Assembly: GCA_964612455.1 (NCBI GenBank)
Contig: CAZTCB010000006.1
Span: forward strand, 1-48,905
Length of the DNA stretch: 48,905 nucleotides
Source of the DNA: SFEB01 sp964612455
Lineage (GTDB): Bacteria > Bacillota > Clostridia > Christensenellales > CAG-314
Direction of reading: 5' to 3'
The position numbers and the translations under genes were made by a program. Positions 41,031 to 48,857 of this stretch are shown here, piece by piece. The notes beneath the pieces were generated by a model that was not told where the DNA came from, ran no database searches, and saw nothing but the letters and a program-made list of their open reading frames with translations. Numbering within the stretch: the stretch's first letter is position 1; every line of letters begins with the position of its first letter.

Positions 41031-41201
41031 TTAGTCTTGGCTGATAGCGTTGACGGGGCAACCCGCTGCGCAAGCACCGCAATCGATGCAAGCTTCGGGA
41101 TCGATTTGAAATTTGTCGTCGCCTTCTTTGATAGCGTTGACGGGGCAACCCGCTGCGCATGCGCCGCACTTGATGCATTCGTTACTGATTTTGTGTGCCA
41201 T
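41031..41201 (-). CDS. Clostridial-type 2[4Fe-4S] ferredoxin
   Basis: This 56-residue ferredoxin, short enough to be missed by long-ORF criteria, carries low-potential electrons, for example between oxidoreductases and the hydrogenase. It has two identical CGACAAGCPVNAI motifs (residues 12-24 and 41-53) preceded by CI(K/D), giving eight cysteines for two [4Fe-4S] clusters. The ATG at 41201 follows AAAGGAG. It has its own strong promoter and terminator and lies alone between ricT and trmN6. The two halves are nearly identical in DNA (37 of 39 bases), suggesting internal gene conversion. Confidence 0.93.
   Translation of the reverse strand: MAHKISNECIKCGACAAGCPVNAIKEGDDKFQIDPEACIDCGACAAGCPVNAISQD
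41043..41081. repeat. Internal 39-base repeat of the ferredoxin gene, second half
   Basis: Matches 41130-41168 at 37 of 39 positions. It encodes the second cluster motif. Confidence 0.85.
41130..41168. repeat. Internal 39-base repeat of the ferredoxin gene, first half
   Basis: Matches 41043-41081. It encodes the first cluster motif. Distance 87 bases, exactly 29 codons. Confidence 0.85.
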
Positions 41202-41234
41202 AATAAATCTCCTTTGTCGTATTGGACTAAGTTT

Positions 41235-41263
41235 ATTTTAATATACGCCACGACTTTTGTCAA
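41235..41263 (-). promoter_or_regulatory. Sigma-A promoter of the ferredoxin gene
   Basis: Minus strand TTGACA (41263-41258), 17 bases, TAAAAT (41240-41235). Confidence 0.75.
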
Positions 41264-41302
41264 CAGCCTAAAGCGAAAAACTCTCAATTAATTTTTCAAT
41301 CG

Positions 41303-42595
41303 TCACTCCTGCCCGCCGTCAGAGTTGCGAGTCTCATGTGCGTCCGATTCGCCGCCTTTCTCTCTCGTTTTGTTTTTATCAAAAGGCTTATGCTTCTTTT
41401 TTCTCTTAAACGGTTTGTTTCCGTCGCGTGAAAAATCGGTTCCGCCGTGTTCGTCGTGCCGCTCGGCAGTATCTACGGAGTCGCTCTTTTCATGAGAATA
41501 CTTGTCGCGGCGATGTTTTTTTGCCGCGTGGCGAGCCTGTCCGCTTTCTTTGTCGCGCTCGGCAGAAGCTCCTTCTTCGGCATTGTTTACGCCGTCGTCG
41601 TGTGACGATTTGCGCCCATGTCGTTTGTCTTCTTTTTTATCGGCATTTTTATCGGCAACGTGCCGTTTAAGCGGTTTTTTGTCTATCTGAGATTTTTTCG
41701 GTTCTGCAATCTCCGTCGCGTCGTCAACCAGTCCCTCGACGTCCGCGGGGATTTCGTCGGCGGAAATTTCGTCGTCTATGTCGTGGGGCGCAAGGTTTAG
41801 TTCGTCTACGCCGAAAGAATTAAACACGATACCTCCGTCGGCATCGGTAAACCTTACTTTTACCATACGTCTGACCATATCCAACGACTCCACCACGCCT
41901 TTACCGTCCGGCGTATCGACGGTAGAGTTTACTTTCGGCATAAGTTTCGCCGTCTCGGAGTAATGTTCGTTTTCGTACTTTAAACAACACATCAGCCTTC
42001 CGCAAAGTCCGCTGATGTTGGCGGGGTTAAGCGACAATCCCTGCACTTTCGCCATCTTTATCGACACCCGCTCAAACCCGTTGAGAAAAGCGCTGCAACA
42101 ACACGGTCTGCCGCAACTGCCGAGTCCGCCGAGCATTTTCGTCTCGTCCCTGATGCCTATTTGCCTTAGTTCTATCCTCGTTTTGAGTGTATAACCGAGG
42201 TCTTTTACGAGTTCGCGAAAGTCCACGCGGTCGTCCGCGGCGTAATAAAAAATCATTTTGGAGTTGTCGTATGAAAACTCCATATCTTTAAGATGCATGT
42301 CCAGTCCGTGCGCTTCTATACGCTGTCTGACCGTCTGCATGACGTCGGCTTTGCGCCTTTGGTTTTGCTCGTACCGTTCGGTATCCGCGGCAGACGCCTT
42401 ACTCTTGACGGGCTTTAACTCCCCGACTATCATGTTCTCCGGCACTTCCTGATTAGCAACGGATACCACAGCGTATTCCGCGCCCCTCGCCGTCTCCACG
42501 ATGACTCCGTCGCCCTTAACGAACGATATACCCGTAGGATCAAAGTAATAAGTTTTTCCCGTCGGTTTAAACCTGACGCCTACTATTGTCGGCAT
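41303..42595 (-). CDS. ricT: RicT/YaaT-like PSP1-domain protein with long charged tail
   Basis: The 430-residue protein has an N-terminal PSP1 domain of about 285 residues. It has the family's cysteine clusters LGGLGSCGRPCCCSAFL and ISGLCGRLMCCLKYE, which in Bacillus bind an iron-sulfur cluster in the RicA-RicF-RicT complex controlling RNase Y and development. Residues about 300-430 are an unusual low-complexity tail rich in K, H, D, E and R (KKHRRDKYSHEKSD and similar), not part of the usual protein. The ATG at 42595 has GGAGGT nine bases upstream, and 13 bases overlap the end of holB. Position after tmk and holB matches the Bacillus yaaT locus. Confidence 0.88.
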   Translation of the reverse strand: MPTIVGVRFKPTGKTYYFDPTGISFVKGDGVIVETARGAEYAVVSVANQEVPENMIVGELKPVKSKASAADTERYEQNQRRKADVMQTVRQRIEAHGLDMHLKDMEFSYDNSKMIFYYAADDRVDFRELVKDLGYTLKTRIELRQIGIRDETKMLGGLGSCGRPCCCSAFLNGFERVSIKMAKVQGLSLNPANISGLCGRLMCCLKYENEHYSETAKLMPKVNSTVDTPDGKGVVESLDMVRRMVKVRFTDADGGIVFNSFGVDELNLAPHDIDDEISADEIPADVEGLVDDATEIAEPKKSQIDKKPLKRHVADKNADKKEDKRHGRKSSHDDGVNNAEEGASAERDKESGQARHAAKKHRRDKYSHEKSDSVDTAERHDEHGGTDFSRDGNKPFKRKKKHKPFDKNKTREKGGESDAHETRNSDGGQE

Positions 42596-43584
42596 AAATA
42601 TCTGACCTCCAAAATTCTTAAAAACAAATTGTCCGTAACCATAGCAAAAGAACAATACCCGTCTATCTGTTTTTTTGCCTTTTCAACCAAAGGTATGATA
42701 CGCAACAGCGCCTCCTGCGGATAAAAATCCGCGATTTTCGCTATTTCGTCCTTTTTAAACAGATTGAGCACTCGAGACGGCTCAGACTTAATCAAAACCG
42801 CGTCGTACAGCACGTTTTCGATTATTTCAAAAAAATCCTCGTACGCGTCTTTGTACTTTGCTATCGTCGGCAAAAAATTAGCCATCGTCTTGGTACTCGT
42901 CATATTGCAAAACAAACCGACGACGTCGGACACGCAATCGATATACGTAGTACCGTCGGATATACGCGTCGCCTTTGCGACGCTGCCTTTGGACAACCTC
43001 GCCGCAATCTCCGCAGTAGCACGCGGTACGTTGCGCACTCCGACGAGATAATCCCTTATCGGGCGCTCGTCAAAGTTACCCGTCTTTATCGCCTGACAAC
43101 GGCTGAGCACGGTAGGCAACAGCTCGCGAGCGTTTGCCGTCAATATGAGTATAAACACTCCCGAAGGCGGCTCCTCCAACAATTTGAGCAGCTTGTTTTG
43201 CCACGTCTCGTCCTTGTACTGTCCGACAGAAAGACAAAAAACCTTACGTTCTGCCAATACGGGTATCGAATAAGCCGTAGAAACCATAGACTTTACGTCG
43301 TCTGCGGACAAACGTTTTCGACCGTCTGCGGGATAAAAACTCACGTCGGGGTGAGTACCGCCAAAAACCAGCTCGTCGCCTTTTTCGCCGCGGGCATACC
43401 CGAGCACCTCGGACGCGCAAGCCGCCGCCAAGTACGGATACAGCACTTTGTCCTTACACTCGAGAACGTAGGCATGAAAAAAATTTCCGTCGTCAAACTG
43501 TCTGCGAAAAAAACGAAATCCCTCGTCCGTCTCAAACAAATCGCGATACCCGTCTACGGTCTTTTTTTCGTCAGAAAGCCCCAT
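42583..43584 (-). CDS. holB: DNA polymerase III delta-prime subunit
   Basis: The 333-residue clamp-loader subunit belongs to the AAA+ family. The region WQNKLLKLLEEPPSGVFILILTANARELLPTVLSRCQAIK (about 128-167) is the diagnostic SRC-motif area. The ATP-binding P-loop is degenerate, as is usual for delta-prime, and the zinc-binding cysteines seen in E. coli are not obvious. Helical collar residues fill the C-terminus. Its start overlaps the tmk stop (TAATG), and its end overlaps ricT, showing translational coupling through the replication-development gene block. Confidence 0.9.
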   Translation of the reverse strand: MGLSDEKKTVDGYRDLFETDEGFRFFRRQFDDGNFFHAYVLECKDKVLYPYLAAACASEVLGYARGEKGDELVFGGTHPDVSFYPADGRKRLSADDVKSMVSTAYSIPVLAERKVFCLSVGQYKDETWQNKLLKLLEEPPSGVFILILTANARELLPTVLSRCQAIKTGNFDERPIRDYLVGVRNVPRATAEIAARLSKGSVAKATRISDGTTYIDCVSDVVGLFCNMTSTKTMANFLPTIAKYKDAYEDFFEIIENVLYDAVLIKSEPSRVLNLFKKDEIAKIADFYPQEALLRIIPLVEKAKKQIDGYCSFAMVTDNLFLRILEVRYLCRQ

Positions 43585-44204
43585 TAAAACACTTTCCTCC
43601 GTTTGAGCGCGTCGATTATCCTGCCAAAAGTTTCGTCTTTGTCGCCGCTCGCGTCTATGACGATAAACCTAAGCGGCTCGGTTTTTGCTATTTGTTTGTA
43701 TCCCTCGTAAACTTTTTGGTGAAAATCGATGTCGAGCAACTCGAGTCTGTCGTCCTTGGCCGCACCGCCCTTTCGGGCAAACGCCTTTCGCGGTTCGAGG
43801 TCCAAAAACAAAGTATATTGCGGCATATATTCTCCCACCGCAAGCTCGTTGATACGACGTACCCGTTCTAAACCCAACCCCCTCGCAACGCCCTGATAGG
43901 CGTACGAAGAGTCTACAAATCTGTCGCAAAACACTATTTTACCTTTGTTTAGCGCGGGAATGACTATCTCCTGCAAATGTTGCGCACGACTCGACGCGTA
44001 CAAAAAAGCCTCGCAAAGGTCGGTCATATCGCCGTTTGCAGGATCGAGAATAATATTGCGGATTTTTTCCGCAACGACGCTACCCCCGGGCTCTCGGGTA
44101 AACAGCGCGTCCACGCCGTTGTCGGCACAGTACTGTTTCAATCTGCGGGTATGATAGGTTTTGCCTACGCCTTCGCAACCTTCTATCGTCAAAAAGTTTT
44201 TCAT
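43584..44204 (-). CDS. tmk: Thymidylate kinase
   Basis: The 206-residue enzyme phosphorylates dTMP to dTDP. Visible motifs are the P-loop EGCEGVGKT (near residues 8-16), FTREPGG (about 34-40), FCDRFVDSSYAYQG and the LID-like RKGGAAKDDRLE. The ATG at 44204 follows TGAGGCGG, while a TTG four codons earlier would overlap the upstream stop. It lies between the YaaO-like gene and holB as in Bacillus, but without the yaaQ/darA and yaaR genes normally between tmk and holB. Confidence 0.95.
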   Translation of the reverse strand: MKNFLTIEGCEGVGKTYHTRRLKQYCADNGVDALFTREPGGSVVAEKIRNIILDPANGDMTDLCEAFLYASSRAQHLQEIVIPALNKGKIVFCDRFVDSSYAYQGVARGLGLERVRRINELAVGEYMPQYTLFLDLEPRKAFARKGGAAKDDRLELLDIDFHQKVYEGYKQIAKTEPLRFIVIDASGDKDETFGRIIDALKRRKVF

Positions 44205-44212
44205 ATACCGCC

Positions 44213-45304
44213 TCAATAGCCGAAAGGTCCTTCGCCCTCGTCGACCGATTTACTTTTCAGCCCTTTTTTTATCATTTTTTTTATCGCGCGCGAAAGTCGG
44301 TTTAAATCCTTTTCCGTCGTATACATGCCGAGATAAAACAGCACCCGTCCGCCGCAATACAACTCCGGATATATTTTTTCGCCCGCCAAAAAATCGTAAA
44401 CGGCTTTGCCGCTCAGCCCGATTTTCGAGAAATCGAGCGTGAGCTTCGTAAAATCTTCTCGCGGGATTGCCGATACCCCGTGCGGCAGTTTTTTTTCAAA
44501 ATCCGCCACCCGTCCGTACAACTCGTCCAACTTTTTTTTGCCTTTTCGTTCCGCTTGTCCGCGGGCAAAATCTATACTGGACAACAAGACGTACGACGGG
44601 CTCGTGGACGATATCGCGTTGATTTGTTTTTTTAACTCGTCTGCCAACGCGTCGGAGTCGGTCAATATCACCGCCGTCTGAGTATACGCGCCGAGTGTTT
44701 TGTGAGTGCTGACGACGCATGCGTCGCAAAAACCCGCCGGACAACAAGGCAAGTGCTCGCTAAGACCGAAATGCGCGCCGTGTGCACCGTCGACGAACAG
44801 CAACACGTCGTTTTTTTCGGCCACGTCAAACAACGCCGCCAAATCGCAAGCATGCCCGAAATAATCGGGATATCTCACTATGACGGCCGCGACGTCGTAT
44901 TTAGTCTTGTACTCAGGTATTTTTTCGGGAGTAAGCTCGTCGACGAAATAAAGCTTTACGCCGAAAGTATCCGCTCCTCTTTTTATACTGACGTGAGCGT
45001 CGGTTTCCGTCAAGACGCTCCTGCCTCTCATGAGTCCGAGGAAAGCAAAATTGCCCTGACTGCTCCCGTTGGTTAAAAACATCGCGTGCGCCGCCCCAAA
45101 CAGCTTTGCGTACTCTCTTTGAGCGTCGGCGATAACTCCGTCTGGACGATTGAGATTGTCGTCAAACCCCAACTCCGTGACGTCGATTTTTTCGACCGAG
45201 GACATACCGAGACGCCCCTCGTGACAAGGCATATGCATACGCACGGGGTGACTGCGGGAGTATTTTTTTAAAGCGTCCGCAAGCGGCATCGACGTTTTTT
45301 TCAT
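44213..45304 (-). CDS. YaaO-like Orn/Lys/Arg decarboxylase-fold PLP protein
   Basis: This 363-residue PLP-dependent protein corresponds to the aminotransferase-like part of bacterial Orn/Lys/Arg decarboxylases. Visible are HMPCHEGRLG (24-33), FLTNGSSQGN (76-85), VDGAHGAHFG (171-180) and the lysine for PLP, STHKTLGAYTQTA (Lys202). The C-terminal decarboxylase domain is much reduced (normal members about 470-490 residues). Bacillus yaaO holds the same position ahead of tmk. The substrate (lysine, arginine or another amino acid) is unclear. The ribosome site is weak. The N-terminal core begins at residue 5. Confidence 0.85.
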   Translation of the reverse strand: MKKTSMPLADALKKYSRSHPVRMHMPCHEGRLGMSSVEKIDVTELGFDDNLNRPDGVIADAQREYAKLFGAAHAMFLTNGSSQGNFAFLGLMRGRSVLTETDAHVSIKRGADTFGVKLYFVDELTPEKIPEYKTKYDVAAVIVRYPDYFGHACDLAALFDVAEKNDVLLFVDGAHGAHFGLSEHLPCCPAGFCDACVVSTHKTLGAYTQTAVILTDSDALADELKKQINAISSTSPSYVLLSSIDFARGQAERKGKKKLDELYGRVADFEKKLPHGVSAIPREDFTKLTLDFSKIGLSGKAVYDFLAGEKIYPELYCGGRVLFYLGMYTTEKDLNRLSRAIKKMIKKGLKSKSVDEGEGPFGY

Positions 45305-45308
45305 ACAC

Positions 45309-46322
45309 TTATTCCGTAACGGTGATTTTTTTCAGATTTCGCGGGGCATCGGGGTTGGTCCCCTTTATTTTACTGACTTCAAGCGCGGTCAACTGTCCGA
45401 CAACGGCTTGCAACAGCGGTGTGACGAAAGAATCGGCGCGAGGCAAAACGAAACAATAATCCGCCGAAACTTCTACCCCGTCCGTCACGAAAGCATACAA
45501 TTTCGCCCCCGTATCCCGTATTTTTGCCGCAACCTTGACACAGCCGTCTTTGGTTTCGTCGTCCGACACGAAAGTCAACGCCGAGCGGTATTCGTCCAAC
45601 ACGGCAAAAGGTCCGTGCTGAAACTCGCTGAATCGATACGCGGTCGCATTGATATAGCACGCCTCTTTAAGTTTAAGCGCGGTTTCCGCCGCCGAAGAAT
45701 AACTCAATCCTCTGCCGAGGACAAATACGTCCCGCTCCGTTGCGAGCGACTCGGCGATAGGCTTTATCTTTCGACGAGCGACAAACACCTTTGACAACGC
45801 CTCGTTAATCTCTGTTTTTTCTCCCTTTATCGCGCTTATCAACGACGCAAACACCGTCATCTGCGCCAAAAAAGTCTTGGTTGCCGCAACTGCTTTTTCT
45901 CTGCCGACGTTTAAAAACAGCCGAGTATCGACAACCTTTGCCAACGGACTGTCTGGAGTATTGGTGACGGCGACCGTCTTTGCCCCCGACTCTTTGGCTG
46001 CCTCTACGACTGCCGATACATCGCTTGCTTTACCGCTTTGCGACACGGCAAACAGCAAAAAATTCTTAAAATTCAATTTACTGCCGTACACCGCCGTTAC
46101 CGACGGCTCGACAAACAAAACGGGTATGCCCGTGCAAAGCTCCAATGCGTACTTAAAATACTCGCAGGCGTTGCGACTGCTCCCGCGCGCAATCAAAGCG
46201 ACGGCAGCGTATCTGCCTGATTTTATTTCGTCCGCAAGCTCGCTCACGGCGTCCGCATTGACCTCTGTCGTCCGCGACAAAAGATATTGCTGTTGAAGTA
46301 TTTCTTCCTCAAAAATCGTCAT
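45309..46322 (-). CDS. SIS-domain sugar-phosphate isomerase (GlmS-like C-terminal half)
   Basis: The 337-residue protein has two SIS domains, like the isomerase half of GlmS. Conserved parts are ALIARGSSRNACEYFKYALE (about 42-61), LLFAVSQSGKASDV (first sugar-phosphate site), VLGRGLSYSSAAETALKLKEACYINATAYRFSEFQHGP and the C-terminal GTNPDAPRNLKKITVTE. The glutaminase domain is absent. Such proteins can be deglycases, AgaS-type ketose-aldose isomerases or regulators of amino-sugar use. Substrate undefined. GGAGGT precedes the ATG. It ends five bases before the yaaO-like gene. Confidence 0.9.
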   Translation of the reverse strand: MTIFEEEILQQQYLLSRTTEVNADAVSELADEIKSGRYAAVALIARGSSRNACEYFKYALELCTGIPVLFVEPSVTAVYGSKLNFKNFLLFAVSQSGKASDVSAVVEAAKESGAKTVAVTNTPDSPLAKVVDTRLFLNVGREKAVAATKTFLAQMTVFASLISAIKGEKTEINEALSKVFVARRKIKPIAESLATERDVFVLGRGLSYSSAAETALKLKEACYINATAYRFSEFQHGPFAVLDEYRSALTFVSDDETKDGCVKVAAKIRDTGAKLYAFVTDGVEVSADYCFVLPRADSFVTPLLQAVVGQLTALEVSKIKGTNPDAPRNLKKITVTE

Positions 46323-46374
46323 AGTACAAACCTCCGTTACGGTTTATACTATGCGCCACTCCATCCTTTTGCCA

Positions 46375-47070
46375 CTATTTTTTAAGTATGGCAAATATTT
46401 TTTCAATTACCTTACTTTCGTTTTCAACCGCTCTTTCCAAGTTTTTGTGAAAGGCGTCGAGTCCCCTTTCCTTAGGGGTATCGGTGACGGTGCGCAACGC
46501 TAAAAACTTTACTCCGCAAGCCGAGCATGCCTGAGCGACGGCAGCCGTCTCCATATCCACGCCCAACGGAGCAAACTTTGCCTTTATTTCTTCCCTCCCG
46601 TCGTCGGTAATAAAGCGTTCCCCCGTAACAAGCCTGCCGTAATAAACTTTAAAATCAAAAAAATCAAAACTTTCGTCCAACGCGCCGCGTACCCTGTCGA
46701 CTGCGTCTGCGTCCGAAGTAAAGACAGCCGATTTAAAGAAAGGAGGATTTGACGTCAAAAATCTGTCTTCTACGTCATGATGCCCCACCTCGGTGCCAAT
46801 GACGGCGTCACCGATATCGAGCCTGTCGTCAATCGCGCCGCACACCCCGCCGAGAATAATCAAATCAGGTCTTTTTTCCGTTATCAACAGCGTCGTAGCG
46901 ACGGCGGCATTGACTTTACCTATCCCGCACAGCACGCCCGACACTTTGTCGCCGTCAAAAAAACCGTCGAAAAAATCGTATCCCGCTATTTTTTCATGTT
47001 TTAAATCGGTTAACAACGCGTTGAAAGGCGCGATTTCTTCGCTTGACGGCGCAACGAAAGCAATTTTCAT
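46375..47070 (-). CDS. mtnN: 5'-methylthioadenosine/S-adenosylhomocysteine nucleosidase
   Basis: The 231-residue enzyme cleaves adenine from methylthioadenosine and S-adenosylhomocysteine, removing products of methyl transfer. Key parts are the N-terminal IAFVAPSSEE, ILGGVCGAIDDRLDIGDAVIG (about 73-93), GERFI and VDMETAAVAQACSACGVKF (about 170-188, with catalytic Glu in MET(A)A). The normal catalytic aspartate appears as TVTDTP. AGGAG precedes the ATG, and it has a consensus promoter. It is 52 bases before the SIS gene in the same direction. Confidence 0.93.
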   Translation of the reverse strand: MKIAFVAPSSEEIAPFNALLTDLKHEKIAGYDFFDGFFDGDKVSGVLCGIGKVNAAVATTLLITEKRPDLIILGGVCGAIDDRLDIGDAVIGTEVGHHDVEDRFLTSNPPFFKSAVFTSDADAVDRVRGALDESFDFFDFKVYYGRLVTGERFITDDGREEIKAKFAPLGVDMETAAVAQACSACGVKFLALRTVTDTPKERGLDAFHKNLERAVENESKVIEKIFAILKK

Positions 47071-47101
47071 TCTTATTTATCTCCTGAAAGCATTATGTAT
47101 T

Positions 47102-47130
47102 ATTTTAGCACAAATATAATTTTTTTTCAA
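47102..47130 (-). promoter_or_regulatory. Sigma-A promoter of mtnN
   Basis: Minus strand TTGAAA (47130-47125), 17 bases, TAAAAT (47107-47102). It would drive the long mtnN to ricT unit. Confidence 0.7.
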
Positions 47131-47222
47131 GCGAAATCGATACAAAATAAAAACACAGGCATACGTTAACCTCTACGACCGACGCAGGCGTACGTCCGAC
47201 GCGTCGTCGGCAACCGCGAAAA

Positions 47223-48302
47223 TCAACTATACGCCCTCTCCGTCGCACCGCCAAAGCGACACAAAACTTCGTAATCCAAAGTTTCGAGACGTTTGGCGAC
47301 GTAACTAAGCGGCAGTCTTTTTCCGAATATCTCCGCCGACTCCGCGCTCTTGACTCCTCCGAAAGGCAACGCGACGAAAGAATGATTCATACAAACGCTG
47401 CCGACGAAAGGACAACGGTGCCCGTCTATCAAAACGAACAACCCTTTTTTATCCGCTCTCCGCGGCAATCCGTTGGCATAACCGACGTCAAGAACCGCAA
47501 CCCGTGTATCTATTTGCGGCAAAAAAGACTCGTCATAACCGAGACCTTCTCCCGCCCTGACGGTATTTATTTGCAAAACCCGCGCAAAAAACTCCGCAAC
47601 GACTGCTTTTTCTTCATGCAAGTCAGGCTGTTTTTCGCCATACAACCCGTACAACGCCGCACCCGTCCTCACTATATCGAGAGTAGGTAAACCGAGTTTT
47701 ATCCCGTTGCTGTTGAGTAAACTCAATCGGGCGTTTTTCCTCACCCCGTGTGCCCTCAAAACATCGACAAGGCGTAAAAAAACCTCATATTGGTATCGGC
47801 AGTATTCTTCACCCGTGCCGCGCAAATGAGAAAAAATCCCCGTTACCTCGATTTTCTCCGACAGCAACGCCGCCGATATTTCCCCGTTTGACAGGTCGTC
47901 CGCGTTAAATCCGAGACGATTGAATCCCGTGTTTAGTTTCACCCACACCTTCAACTTTTTGCCTTTGGCAACGTTTTTGGTAACCGCCGTCAGACAATCG
48001 GCGTTAAATACGCTCAGAGTCAAATCCCTGTCGACGACCTCGTCCGTCAAACGGCAAAAATCACTCCCGAGCACCACCACGGGTTGACGGACACCCGCGT
48101 CCCGCAAAGCAATTCCCTCTTTGACGTCGGCGACCACGAAACCGTCCGCACCCGCTCCGTCAAGAACCTTGCTCACCGCCTCGAGTCCGCACCCGTACCC
48201 GTCCGATTTGACCACGCAATATACTTCGGCGCCCCCGACGGCTTGTTTTACCGACAAAAAGTTTTCCGCAATTTTACTCAAATTCACCCTTAAAAAACTC
48301 AT
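47223..48302 (-). CDS. alr: Alanine racemase
   Basis: The 359-residue PLP enzyme makes D-alanine for peptidoglycan. The PLP lysine is Lys32 in VVKSDGYGCG (usual KANAYGHG), and the catalytic tyrosine is Tyr256 in GLGYDESF. The substrate loop reads VCMNHSFVALP instead of the common VCMDQ. These are modest departures, so an altered specificity such as another amino acid racemase is possible. There is no ribosome site, and TATATT lies five bases before the ATG, suggesting leaderless expression. The 3' side has GC-rich inverted repeats but no U-run terminator. Confidence 0.9.
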   Translation of the reverse strand: MSFLRVNLSKIAENFLSVKQAVGGAEVYCVVKSDGYGCGLEAVSKVLDGAGADGFVVADVKEGIALRDAGVRQPVVVLGSDFCRLTDEVVDRDLTLSVFNADCLTAVTKNVAKGKKLKVWVKLNTGFNRLGFNADDLSNGEISAALLSEKIEVTGIFSHLRGTGEEYCRYQYEVFLRLVDVLRAHGVRKNARLSLLNSNGIKLGLPTLDIVRTGAALYGLYGEKQPDLHEEKAVVAEFFARVLQINTVRAGEGLGYDESFLPQIDTRVAVLDVGYANGLPRRADKKGLFVLIDGHRCPFVGSVCMNHSFVALPFGGVKSAESAEIFGKRLPLSYVAKRLETLDYEVLCRFGGATERAYS

Positions 48303-48307
48303 AACAA

Positions 48308-48313
48308 AATATA
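48308..48313 (-). promoter_or_regulatory. -10-like element directly before the alr start codon
   Basis: Minus strand TATATT (48313-48308) then TTGTT and the ATG. The best -35 candidate, TTGTCA, is spaced 20 bases away, so evidence is weak. Confidence 0.35.
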
Positions 48314-48332
48314 TGTTTTTGCCGCATTAAAG

Positions 48333-48361
48333 TTGACAAAAGCACTTTTGTTTGGTTTAAT
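48333..48361 (+). promoter_or_regulatory. Sigma-A promoter of mgsA
   Basis: TTGACA (48333-48338), 17 bases, TTTAAT (48356-48361), ahead of AAGGAGG and the ATG. Confidence 0.75.
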
Positions 48362-48393
48362 ATCTACAACAAAATATAAGGAGGAACAAATAA

Positions 48394-48780
48394 ATGAAAA
48401 TAGGTCTCATCGCTCACGACAAAAAGAAAAACGACATTATTGCTTTGGCGAAAAAACACAAAGAAGTATTAGAGCAACATCAACTTTACGCGACGGGCAC
48501 CACCGGTACTCTCATCATGGGCGAAACGGGTTTGTCCATTATCCGAATGAAAAGCGGTCCTCTCGGCGGCGACCAACAAATCGGCAGTATGGTGGCAGAC
48601 AACGGTCTCGACCTGCTCATTTTTTTACGCGATCCGCTCACCGCTCAACCTCACGAGCCGGACGTTTCGGCATTGTTGCGCCTATGCGACGTGCATGACA
48701 TTCCCCTTGCGACAAACCGAAAAACGGCAGAGATATTGCTTTCCGCCCTAAAAAACGGCAACGAAGGTTTTGGCGGCTGA
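48394..48780 (+). CDS. mgsA: Methylglyoxal synthase
   Basis: The 128-residue enzyme turns dihydroxyacetone phosphate into methylglyoxal, a bypass of lower glycolysis when phosphate is scarce. Family motifs are KIGLIAHDKKKND (2-14), LYATGTTG (31-38), KSGPLGGDQQIG (53-64), and LIFLRDPLTAQPHEPD (75-90) with the catalytic Asp and phosphate-binding residues. CDVHDIPLATN ends the fold. AAGGAGG precedes the ATG. It is monocistronic and divergent from alr. Confidence 0.95.
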   Translation: MKIGLIAHDKKKNDIIALAKKHKEVLEQHQLYATGTTGTLIMGETGLSIIRMKSGPLGGDQQIGSMVADNGLDLLIFLRDPLTAQPHEPDVSALLRLCDVHDIPLATNRKTAEILLSALKNGNEGFGG

Positions 48781-48857
48781 CGCTGTCAAACCGTCATAAG
48801 AAGAATAATCTTACCACCGAAAATTTACGGAAAAACAAAAAGCCGAGATTAATGAAA

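Noticed and set aside
47131..47222. Intrinsic terminator after alr
   Set aside because: GC-rich inverted repeats (GACGCGTC and neighbours) are present but no U-run follows on the minus strand.
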